A DNA stretch of 5,986 nt, from assembly GCA_943324575.2 (NCBI GenBank), contig CALPMD020000087.1, positions 1 to 5,986 on the forward strand. Reading direction: 5' to 3'. Positions 1 through 5,986 of this stretch are shown here, in pieces. The position numbers and the translations under genes were made by a program. The DNA is from Akkermansia muciniphila (GTDB taxonomy: Bacteria; Verrucomicrobiota; Verrucomicrobiia; Verrucomicrobiales; Akkermansiaceae). The notes beneath the pieces were generated by a model. It was not told where the DNA came from and did not search any database. It saw only the letters and a program-made list of their open reading frames with translations. How positions within the stretch are numbered: position 1 is the first letter of the stretch; each line of letters opens with the position of its first letter.

Positions 1-1085
1 AAGATCTGGCGGGTGAGGATCGCCTTCACGCGCATCACCGCCTCGTAGTCGACCTGATCAAGTGCATTGAGTTGATTCCTAGTGGCGTTGAGCTCCCGCT
101 GGAAAATTGGAGGCATCAAGAAATCCAAATCATCGATCCGCAGATAGAGTGGATGCAGCGCATAGACACTGATCGCCGAGTAGGGATAAGAATCCGTCCA
201 GTCGTGCAACGAAGTCGTGTCATTGATTGGCAGGATTTGGATCAACTTCAGCCCGACCTGCTTCGCCCAATCACCGAACGTCTGGAGATCGGCAAACTCG
301 CCGACGCCCAAGCTTTTGTCACTGCGCAAGGAGAAGACTGGCATCGCCACCCCGGCCCCACGAAACAGCCCGGCGACCTCTCTGCGGTAACATTCATCAT
401 GGACACAGGTCCAGTCGCGGCTGGCATCCATGCGGGATGGCAGGCAGCGATTTTCGCCTAGCTCGAAGCTCGCGATGCAATGCTTGCTGAGATCCCACAT
501 CGCGTACTTGTACTCGATGCTTTGATCAGTCGGCAGATTGAGGCAGGTCTGCCAGACGTTGGCAGCCACCTCGTGCAGCGGGATGGCGGAATGCCAATCC
601 CACTCACCGATTTCACGAATGCTGCCAATCAAGCAGGGCACCAGCCCCACTGGAACAGCGGCCATTCTCAGTTGAAAGAGATGATTCGCCTTTTCAGGGA
701 TCGCGAGCTTTTGAAAAGGCCCGCGGGCGGGCAATACTGCTAAAAAAGCGTTCGTTTCAAAAGCATAGTCAACGGTGCCTGCAGAACACCAAGTATCGAA
801 CAGCCAACACGCCTCATTTGCCCCCGAATCCAGTTCCACGACTCTCGGGGCGTGCCATTCGTCCAGCGCAACTCCGTTCGACTCTTGGCGAAGCTGGTAA
901 TGGTATTCCAGCCGAAATGGGCCCGGCTCTTGAATCACCACATGGGTCTCCCACTGCTCGGAATTGATCCACTCTAACGGAACAAGTCGTGTGCCGTGGC
1001 GAACGCCTTGAGATATCACCGTATATTTCAGCCAAAGCGACTGCCCCGGAACCGTGTGATAATTCAGGCGAAAATTCAGATTCAT
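1..1085 (-). CDS. malQ: 4-alpha-glucanotransferase (amylomaltase, GH77) with N-terminal CBM20-like domains, 3' end outside the window
   Basis: MalQ moves alpha-1,4-glucan segments between maltodextrins in the cytoplasm, releasing glucose and lengthening the acceptor. I translated the minus strand from ATG at 1085 and found 361 open codons with no stop before the window edge. Residues 1 to about 103 resemble a first CBM20-like beta domain (opening FRLNYHTVPGQSLWLKY). About 136-220 form a second, with LIGSIREIGEWDWHSAIPL at 152-170. The GH77 barrel begins near residue 230, with MPVFSLRSDKSLGVGEFADL at 248-267, LPINDTT at 285-291 and YPYSAISVYALHPLYLRI from 300. This architecture is that of plant DPE2 and Bacteroides-type MalQ, not the short E. 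coli type without CBM20. The catalytic Asp/Glu/Asp residues lie beyond the window, so activity cannot be judged. The start codon overlaps the trpD stop as ATGA and has no Shine-Dalgarno sequence, which suggests coupled translation. Family assignment is very secure; substrate preference is inferred. Confidence 0.95.
   Translation of the reverse strand, partial: MNLNFRLNYHTVPGQSLWLKYTVISQGVRHGTRLVPLEWINSEQWETHVVIQEPGPFRLEYHYQLRQESNGVALDEWHAPRVVELDSGANEACWLFDTWCSAGTVDYAFETNAFLAVLPARGPFQKLAIPEKANHLFQLRMAAVPVGLVPCLIGSIREIGEWDWHSAIPLHEVAANVWQTCLNLPTDQSIEYKYAMWDLSKHCIASFELGENRCLPSRMDASRDWTCVHDECYRREVAGLFRGAGVAMPVFSLRSDKSLGVGEFADLQTFGDWAKQVGLKLIQILPINDTTSLHDWTDSYPYSAISVYALHPLYLRIDDLDFLMPPIFQRELNATRNQLNALDQVDYEAVMRVKAILTRQI
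1082..1085 (-). promoter_or_regulatory. ATGA stop-start overlap joining trpD and malQ
   Basis: The TGA of trpD (1084-1082) and the ATG of malQ (1085-1083) share four bases, ATGA. The preceding 24 nt hold no GGAG, GAGG or AGGA, so malQ initiation probably depends on ribosomes terminating on trpD. The overlap is seen directly; coupling is inferred from how such overlaps usually behave. Confidence 0.85.
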
Positions 1086-2128
1086 GCTTGCGATGCTTTT
1101 TGCAGCAGGCGCAGCCGCTCCATGGCGGCTCCGGAAATGATCATTTCGCGAGCAATCTCGATCCCATCTCCCATGTCATCCGCCAGCCCCGCGCAGGCCA
1201 GTGCTGCACCCGCGTTCATCAGAACCATATCCCGCTTGGGTCCAATCTCGCGGCCATTGAGAATGGATTCAAGAATGGCCGCATTGGCGATCGCGTCGCC
1301 GCCTTGGAGCTCGGCTACCTCGGCGTGTTTCAGACCGAAGTCGCGCGGTCGCACTTCCTCGTCATCGAGATCTTGGAACAAGCCTGATTTACAGATGCGG
1401 GTGGAACCCATCAAACTCACTTCGTCGACACAGCGACCATCGCCTGTGGTGCCATGGACGACCCACGCACTCTCACGCCCCAGGCGCTGCAAAATCTCTG
1501 CAAATGCGGGGCAGAGCTCACGCGAGAACACCCCCACCAACTGACACTGGGGACGCGCTGGATTGAGAAGCGGCCCGATCAGGTTGAAGATCGTTTTCAC
1601 CCCTCGCTGGGCAAGTGACTTGCGTACGGCGACAACCGATTTGAACGCGGGATGATAGAGCGGAGCGAACATGAAGCCCATGCCCGCTTTTTCAACACAG
1701 CTGCGGAATTGGTCGGCAGACAAATCAATGCGAACGCCGAGCGCTTCTAACACATCCGCGCCACCACTTTTCGAAGTGATACCACGGTTACCGTGCTTGA
1801 CCACCACTGCTCCGGCAGCTGCAGCGATGAACATGGCGGTGGTCGAGACATTGAAGAGATCCAGCTGATCCCCTCCTGTTCCACAAACATCGAGCGTAGG
1901 ACCATCCAGATCCAGGAGTCCGAGATGAGGATCAACTGCTTGATCAAGAAACGCCTCCACGAATCCCGCAATCTCGCCTGGCGTCTCGCCCTTTAAAGCC
2001 AGCGCTTCGAGCAATCGCTCTTTTTTCGAGTCCGGTGCGGAAGGGTCTAACAACAAGGCTGCTGCTACCTCCACTTCCGATGAAGTCAGCTCCCGCTTAT
2101 CTTCGAGATGATGAATCAAGGCATCCAT
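1082..2128 (-). CDS. trpD: Anthranilate phosphoribosyltransferase
   Basis: TrpD transfers the phosphoribosyl group of PRPP to anthranilate, the second committed step of tryptophan synthesis, in the cytoplasm. The 348-residue product is of normal family length (about 340). Residues 1-70 form the small helical N-terminal domain. The PRPP/Mg site follows with CGTGGD at 82-87, NVSTTA at 93-98 and KHGNRGITSKSGGADVLEAL at 111-130. GPLLNPARP at 185-193 and the acidic Mg-binding pair D235-E236 (VDEVSLMG) are present, so the active site looks intact. The start is well fixed: an in-frame TAA (2138-2140) lies three codons upstream of the ATG. No Shine-Dalgarno sequence precedes it. No fused TrpG glutaminase domain is present and no other trp gene is visible, so the pathway is probably scattered in this genome. 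It follows ychF after 72 nt and its TGA overlaps the malQ ATG. Confidence 0.98.
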   Translation of the reverse strand: MDALIHHLEDKRELTSSEVEVAAALLLDPSAPDSKKERLLEALALKGETPGEIAGFVEAFLDQAVDPHLGLLDLDGPTLDVCGTGGDQLDLFNVSTTAMFIAAAAGAVVVKHGNRGITSKSGGADVLEALGVRIDLSADQFRSCVEKAGMGFMFAPLYHPAFKSVVAVRKSLAQRGVKTIFNLIGPLLNPARPQCQLVGVFSRELCPAFAEILQRLGRESAWVVHGTTGDGRCVDEVSLMGSTRICKSGLFQDLDDEEVRPRDFGLKHAEVAELQGGDAIANAAILESILNGREIGPKRDMVLMNAGAALACAGLADDMGDGIEIAREMIISGAAMERLRLLQKASQA

Positions 2129-2200
2129 AGCCGCATCTTACACCCGCTGTCACTCTACGACCAGAACGAACACGATGAAATCCCCCGAGTGCAGACCGGA

Positions 2201-3322
2201 TCACTTGCTGACATTGAAACGGAATTCAATGACATCACCGTCTTTGACGACGTATTCCTTGCCTTCGATGCGCAATTTACCCACTTCCTTGGCGGCATTT
2301 TTGGAACCAAGGGCGACTAGATCGTCGTAGTGAACGACTTCGGCAGCGATGAAACCGCGCTCAAAGTCCGAGTGAATCACACCCGCAGCTGCAGGCGCCT
2401 TATCACCCGCAATGATCGTCCATGCGCGGGTCTCCTGAACGCCGGTGGTGAGATAGGTGCGCAGGCCTAACAAGTGATAGACGCCACGGATCAAGCTGGA
2501 GACACCGGAATCTGTCACGCCCATGTCGGCGAGGAATTCATTGGCCTCTTCGGGAGGCATGTCGCTGAGCTCTTCCTCGATGCGGGCGGAGATGACTACT
2601 GCCTCGGAACCGGTATGTTCGGCGGCGAACTTGCGGACACGGGCGACTTGGGCATGGGAATCGGGGTTTTCAATCGCAGCGGCCAGTTCGTCTTCGGCGA
2701 CGTTGCAGGCGTAAATGGTCTTTTTCGAGGAAAGCAGGAAAAACTCGCGCACGATTGCCTTGTCGTCGTCACTGAATTCGATGGTCAGTGCCGGGTTGCC
2801 TTGGTCGAGGTGCGGCATGATGACGTCGATCAACTCGACTTCTTTCTTCGCTTCTTTGTCACCACCCTTGGCTTTCTTTTCACGCGATTGGCGGCGCTTT
2901 TCCAGTGATGCCATGTCGGCGAGGATCAGCTCGGAATTGATGATCTCGATGTCGCGGATCGGGTCGACCGTGCCGAGTTCGTGAATGATGTCATCGTTTT
3001 CGAAACAGCGAACGACTTGGACGATGGCGTCAGTTTCGCGGATGTTCGCGAGGAACTGGTTGCCGAGACCGGCGCCTTCAGACGCGCCTTTGACCAGTCC
3101 GGCTATATCCACAAACTCGATCGCCGTCGGGATCAATTTCTGTGAGCCGGAGATTTTTGAAAGTACAGCCAGACGAGGATCGGGCACGCTGACGATTCCG
3201 ACATTCGGATCGATCGTGCAGAATGGATAATTCGCTGCCTCCGCCTTGCGGGTGCGGGTTACAGCGTTGAAGAGTGTCGATTTTCCGACGTTGGGTAGTC
3301 CTACGATTCCAGCCTTGAGCAT
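2201..3322 (-). CDS. ychF: Redox-regulated ATPase YchF (Obg/OLA1 family)
   Basis: YchF is a universally conserved P-loop protein of the Obg family that binds ATP rather than GTP and associates with ribosomes; it acts in the cytosol in translation and oxidative-stress control. The 373-residue product is close to the usual 363. G1 is GLPNVGKST at 8-16. G3 is [19 protein letters not shown] at 72-90, with a hydrophobic residue in place of the catalytic Gln typical of HAS-type P-loop NTPases. The G4 position reads NVAE at 207-210, the non-canonical NxxE linked to ATP preference. A charged helical segment at about 135-165 matches the coiled-coil insertion, and a TGS-like C-terminal domain covers about 284-371. 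Cys35 sits in FCTIDPN, equivalent to the cysteine implicated in redox control of E. coli YchF. The ATG is chosen because family homology begins at residue 2-3. No Shine-Dalgarno is seen, and the start lies in one arm of an inverted repeat. Confidence 0.98.
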   Translation of the reverse strand: MLKAGIVGLPNVGKSTLFNAVTRTRKAEAANYPFCTIDPNVGIVSVPDPRLAVLSKISGSQKLIPTAIEFVDIAGLVKGASEGAGLGNQFLANIRETDAIVQVVRCFENDDIIHELGTVDPIRDIEIINSELILADMASLEKRRQSREKKAKGGDKEAKKEVELIDVIMPHLDQGNPALTIEFSDDDKAIVREFFLLSSKKTIYACNVAEDELAAAIENPDSHAQVARVRKFAAEHTGSEAVVISARIEEELSDMPPEEANEFLADMGVTDSGVSSLIRGVYHLLGLRTYLTTGVQETRAWTIIAGDKAPAAAGVIHSDFERGFIAAEVVHYDDLVALGSKNAAKEVGKLRIEGKEYVVKDGDVIEFRFNVSK

Positions 3323-3393
3323 TGCGGTGCGAGGGTGGAGGAGAACATCGCCTTACGACGAGCAAAAAACGCAACCTTTGTGAGTCACCGCAA
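3322..3393 (-). promoter_or_regulatory. 8-bp inverted repeat spanning the ychF leader and start codon
   Basis: In the transcript sense, TTGCGGTG (3393-3386) lies early in the ychF leader and its exact complement CACCGCAA (3329-3322) runs into the A of the ychF ATG, 56 nt later. Pairing would place the start codon at the edge of a stem. A GTGACTCAC palindrome and a six-T run lie nearby, but they do not form a convincing terminator. The repeat is real; a regulatory role is speculative, since a match of this length can occur by chance. Confidence 0.35.
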
Positions 3394-3408
3394 CCCAAGG
3401 CCTGCAAA

Positions 3409-4695
3409 TCACTGCCCGTTTACGCCGCTCCCCTTTCCATCGGGGGTTGGCATGGGTGGACGTGCGATCATGCCACTAGGCAATCTCTGCACCCCACCGG
3501 GGTTCGGGGCTTGGGTGCCGGCAGGAGCGGGCTTGGCCATGAGACCGGCGCGGTCCTTGAGTAGTGGCTCAACCAAGCGCTTAGCAACTTCGTAGGTGAT
3601 TCCGGCAAAGGACTTTTCCTTGGCGAGTTTGTCCGACAAGGCCTTCTGGAGATCGATAAAGGCGGCGTCTTTGGTCTTCGCGTCCTCGGGGCTTTCGCCT
3701 TCGGCTTTTTTGCGCTCCTTGGGAATCTCTGCGCTGACCTCAACACTCATCAGGAAGTGATCCTTGGCGGCTGGCTCATCGGTTGCGGGAGCGGCGCTCG
3801 GCTTGGCCGGTGTGATTTTGACCACGTACGTCAATCCTTCAAAAGTCTCGATGACCGCGCTGCGCTGCCCCGCTGTAATCGTCCGTTCCACGACTTGAGC
3901 CGCGGGAACCACGTCTTCAAAACGGGCGTAGGAAAGTAGGCTCTTGAGCGAACTGGCTACTGTGCTATCAAGCAACTCGGTCGCTGCCGCGCCATCAAGC
4001 TTGAACTCGGCCTCTTCGCTTTCGCGGCTGATTTTCCATGCGGCCTCCGGTTTGCCATTCATGCTCACCGTGATGGATTTGATTTTCTCTGGACTGATGA
4101 AATCGTTGGCCAGCCAGCGCTTTGGATCCGCGCTAACGGATGGGAACATTTCACTCACTGCGTAAAATCCGGAACTGTCCGCGTGGTTGCGCACATAGCG
4201 GCCCACCGAACTACTGCCCCCCATGGGCGAGGCTGTGGCTCCGCTCTCGATGGTTTTACCCAGCGACACCTTGGCGACTTCCTTACCACTCGCGTCCTTG
4301 AAAATGGCGGTGAGACCGTGAGCTTCAGACATGGTGGCAGCCTCATCCATCCCGAAGCGTGGCGCGAGTGAGGGCCCAGCTTGCAGGCTATGGGTGATCT
4401 TTAGATCGCCTAGAGTGCGGATCAAGTCGTTGACGAATGAGTGATTGGCCGGATAGTCGCCGCGCTGGCTCACGACCCATTTGCCGTCCTTGCGGTTGAG
4501 CGTGACGGTGCTATTCACACCCAGAATCTCGATGCTGTTAGCCTCGGCGCCCGGGAAGGATTCAAAGAGCATTTGGCCCGGACTGCGTTTGGTCGCGCTA
4601 TGGCTGGCCTGATGTTGGCTGATTTTTACGACGGTCACAGCAACACCGAGAGCGATGGCAATGACCCAGAGGATGATGACCTGGCGTTTGTTCAT
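3409..4695 (-). CDS. DUF4340 domain-containing membrane-anchored protein, partner of a GldG-like ABC system
   Basis: Function is unknown. DUF4340 proteins are commonly encoded beside GldG-like and ABC-2 permease/ATPase genes and are presumed to be an envelope accessory of that transporter. From ATG at 4695 the product has 428 residues. MNKRQ is followed by one transmembrane segment (about 6-24), giving a signal-anchor topology with the rest outside the membrane. DUF4340 hallmarks follow: KDGKWVVSQRGDYPANHSFV near 69-88, IRTLGDLKI, APRFGM, KVSLG, GRYVRNHADSSGFYAV and DPKRWLANDFI. A charged Ala/Lys-rich stretch lies at about 318-345, and the C-terminal 45 residues are Pro/Gly-rich and probably disordered. 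An upstream in-frame GTG at 4770 would add 25 residues rich in Ser, Pro and His before the anchor. I reject it because a purine-rich GGGGAG sits only 1 nt from it and the extension would bury the anchor start and cover a hairpin. Domain call is strong; role is inferred. Confidence 0.85.
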   Translation of the reverse strand: MNKRQVIILWVIAIALGVAVTVVKISQHQASHSATKRSPGQMLFESFPGAEANSIEILGVNSTVTLNRKDGKWVVSQRGDYPANHSFVNDLIRTLGDLKITHSLQAGPSLAPRFGMDEAATMSEAHGLTAIFKDASGKEVAKVSLGKTIESGATASPMGGSSSVGRYVRNHADSSGFYAVSEMFPSVSADPKRWLANDFISPEKIKSITVSMNGKPEAAWKISRESEEAEFKLDGAAATELLDSTVASSLKSLLSYARFEDVVPAAQVVERTITAGQRSAVIETFEGLTYVVKITPAKPSAAPATDEPAAKDHFLMSVEVSAEIPKERKKAEGESPEDAKTKDAAFIDLQKALSDKLAKEKSFAGITYEVAKRLVEPLLKDRAGLMAKPAPAGTQAPNPGGVQRLPSGMIARPPMPTPDGKGSGVNGQ

Positions 4696-4717
4696 AGAAT
4701 GAAGTGGAAATGAATGA

Positions 4718-4786
4718 TCAAAGGGGTGAGTGAAATGTGGCGAAGGAAGCGAGTGGCAAGGCGATTGCACACTCCCCGTTCATCAT
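4718..4786 (-). other. Possible 22-codon leader ORF upstream of the DUF4340 gene
   Basis: An ATG at 4786 overlaps the GldG-like gene's TGA (again ATGA), is followed at once by a second ATG, and opens a 22-residue frame (starting MMNGECAIALPLAS) that ends in TGA at 4720-4718, 22 nt before the DUF4340 ATG. It spans the hairpin at 4751-4774. It has no recognised homologue and may be fortuitous; its placement exactly between two coupled genes is the only argument for it. Confidence 0.2.
4751..4774 (-). repeat. Imperfect hairpin in the gap between the GldG-like and DUF4340 genes
   Basis: In the transcript sense, GAGTG-T-GCAA, a 5-nt loop TCGCC, then TTGCCACTC: nine base pairs with one bulged T. 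It lies 8 nt after the upstream stop codon. No U-tract follows (the next bases are GCTTCCTTCGCC), so it is not a standard intrinsic terminator. It could be an RNA-processing or stability element between the two genes, or chance. Confidence 0.45.
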
Positions 4787-5986
4787 CTGGCCCGCGTGGA
4801 GGTACGGCGTTTGACGTAGAGAGCCAGCCCGAAGAGAATGACTAGGGTCGGTACTGCCGCGACGTTGAGTAAGGTGATCTTTGCCGCGAGCCTGTCCTTT
4901 TGACGGCGCAGCTCCTTCTCTTGGGCGCGGATCAACTTGGCGTACTCGACCTGCTCTTGGCGCAGTTTTTTGATCTCAGCTTCCTGAGCTGGTGACAGAT
5001 TGAGCTCAGATCCCCGGGATTTCTGGGCCTGGAGTTCATTCAGCTTCTGTTGAGCCGCTTGTTGTTTGGCTTGGAACTCCTCGATCTTCACGCCGACGGT
5101 TTGGTTGAAATCCGCCTCCATCTTCTGGACCACCGTGAATGGCCGACTGATGGCGGAACGCGAACGAGAACCGATCAAATGCTTCGACCCCGTGGCTTGA
5201 TCCAGCAGATTGAAGAGCAGGCTGGCATTGCCGTTCATCGGTGTCGCCATTTGCTGTCCACCTATGTTCTGAATATTGTAGGCGAAGCGATCATAGAACG
5301 CATCAACATCACCGATGAGGAACACGTTGCCGGGTGCTGATGCTTCCTTGAGATCGTTCGGCTTCGGCGCGTTCTTACTCTCCTCCGCCTGATCCTTGCC
5401 CGCAGCTTCCTTGGGCTTGCCGTCAGGGAAGGCGGTTTTGAATTTGCCGTTGAGGTGAGTCACAAGGTCGTAGGCCATGCCGTTAGGCTTGAGCTTGCGG
5501 CCTAGTGACGGATCGAGTTGCGACGCCTTGAGCGCATCCACAAATCCTGCGTTCGTGGTCGATTGAATCAAGGAATTAACTGTTAGACCATCGCTGCCCG
5601 TGACCGTGAAGGCCCCAGGCAGGAACAGGGTGACCGAACCGAGATCCTTAGTGATCACATTGTCCTTCTGAGGCATCGAGCCTTTACCCAGCGTTAGTAC
5701 CGCCAACCCGACACGGTCGCCACCCAGCTTGGTCGCCAAAGGTGGGTCCGCCAAAACCTGGCTGGATTCGAAGGTCACGCCCCAAGCCGAGAGCAGATTC
5801 GGCAAGGTCGAGGTCGTAGGACTTTCCTGCTGTCCCATCATGGGATTGCCGCCGCCGGTCATTTTGGCAGCTACCGAAAATGGATCCAAGCAGGCGACCA
5901 CTGTACCGCCATTGAGCAGATACTGATCCACCGCAAACTCGGCTGCGGGAGTGATTCCTGCAGGGTGAAGCATCAGCAGCACCTTG
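4783..5986 (-). CDS. GldG-like ABC-transporter auxiliary membrane protein, C-terminal part only
   Basis: The last 400 residues of a GldG-family protein (gliding-motility/uncharacterised ABC-transporter auxiliary domain); the 5' end lies beyond the right edge. The fragment opens with KVLLMLHPAGITPAAEFAVD and QYLLNGGTVVACLDPFS, the family's segment where a rotating-type ABC component is predicted to fold like a periplasmic beta/alpha domain. Further matches are GKFKTAFPDGKP, NVFLIGDVDAFYDRFAYNIQ, and LIGSRSRSAISRPFTVV. A long charged coiled coil follows (about residues 286-368 of the fragment, rich in Gln, Glu, Lys). A C-terminal transmembrane helix (about 369-390) ends in KRRTSTRAR, a positive tail expected in the cytoplasm. 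A Lys/Ala/Asp-rich low-complexity linker sits at about 187-215, as is common in this family. Transported substrate is unknown. The gene ends in tandem stops TGATGA. Expected neighbours off-window are an ABC ATPase and an ABC-2 permease. Confidence 0.88.
   Translation of the reverse strand, partial: KVLLMLHPAGITPAAEFAVDQYLLNGGTVVACLDPFSVAAKMTGGGNPMMGQQESPTTSTLPNLLSAWGVTFESSQVLADPPLATKLGGDRVGLAVLTLGKGSMPQKDNVITKDLGSVTLFLPGAFTVTGSDGLTVNSLIQSTTNAGFVDALKASQLDPSLGRKLKPNGMAYDLVTHLNGKFKTAFPDGKPKEAAGKDQAEESKNAPKPNDLKEASAPGNVFLIGDVDAFYDRFAYNIQNIGGQQMATPMNGNASLLFNLLDQATGSKHLIGSRSRSAISRPFTVVQKMEADFNQTVGVKIEEFQAKQQAAQQKLNELQAQKSRGSELNLSPAQEAEIKKLRQEQVEYAKLIRAQEKELRRQKDRLAAKITLLNVAAVPTLVILFGLALYVKRRTSTRAR

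Noticed and set aside
72..743. Plus-strand frames at the left end, which could be taken as the only genes there
   Set aside because: The minus strand reads continuously as MalQ from 1085 to the edge with clear GH77 motifs. The plus frames are its antisense.
996..1544. Plus-strand frame of 182 codons opposite trpD and the malQ start
   Set aside because: It is antisense to a fully supported trpD, has low-complexity Ser/Arg/Pro composition and matches no family I recognise.
2129..2200. Possible promoter or terminator between ychF and trpD
   Set aside because: Only a 5-bp CACTC/GAGTG match and no -35/-10 pair of acceptable spacing were found; nothing can be claimed for this 72-nt gap.
2474..2908. 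Plus-strand frame of 144 codons opposite ychF
   Set aside because: It mirrors the codon bias of ychF on the other strand; ychF is intact with all motifs, so this is a shadow.
3361..3395. Possible intrinsic terminator after the DUF4340 gene (six-T run at 3369-3364)
   Set aside because: The only stems upstream of the T run are 4 bp or have a 1-nt loop, too weak to support a terminator.
3740..3830. Ala/Lys-rich charged stretch in the DUF4340 protein as a sign of frameshift or insertion
   Set aside because: The frame stays open and domain motifs continue on both sides. Low-complexity linkers are normal in this family.

Overview
The window looks like ordinary chromosomal DNA from a Gram-negative bacterium of moderately high GC, most likely a member of the Verrucomicrobiota. 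The pointers are a CBM20-bearing 4-alpha-glucanotransferase (the plant-DPE2-like/Bacteroides-like MalQ type), a GldG-like plus DUF4340 gene pair, and starts that lack Shine-Dalgarno sequences. The phylum assignment is an inference from gene content. No rRNA or other phylogenetic marker was available to test it.

All five genes lie on the minus strand and read from right to left. The right edge (5986 down to 4783) holds the C-terminal part of a GldG-like ABC-transporter auxiliary membrane protein. An 87-nt leader containing a hairpin and a 22-codon micro-ORF separates it from a membrane-anchored DUF4340 protein (4695-3409). Next come the ribosome-associated P-loop ATPase YchF (3322-2201), anthranilate phosphoribosyltransferase TrpD (2128-1082), and MalQ (from 1085 leftwards, running off the window). 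Gaps are 87, 86 and 72 nt, and trpD and malQ overlap by 4 nt (ATGA). No convincing intrinsic terminator or sigma-70 promoter was found in the gaps, so read-through along the whole set is possible but not shown.

Functionally there are two blocks. GldG-like and DUF4340 proteins form an uncharacterised ABC-2-type membrane system whose ATPase and permease genes are expected to the right of this window. YchF, TrpD and MalQ are core-metabolism and housekeeping proteins with no obvious shared pathway. The trpD-malQ overlap is still a physical sign of co-expression.

I found no mobile element, CRISPR array, tRNA or rRNA gene, prophage, toxin-antitoxin pair or candidate novel defence system. Coding sequence covers about 96% of the window. 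The items worth a second look are small: leader structures, start-site choices, the gene overlap, and a degenerate first starch-binding domain in MalQ.
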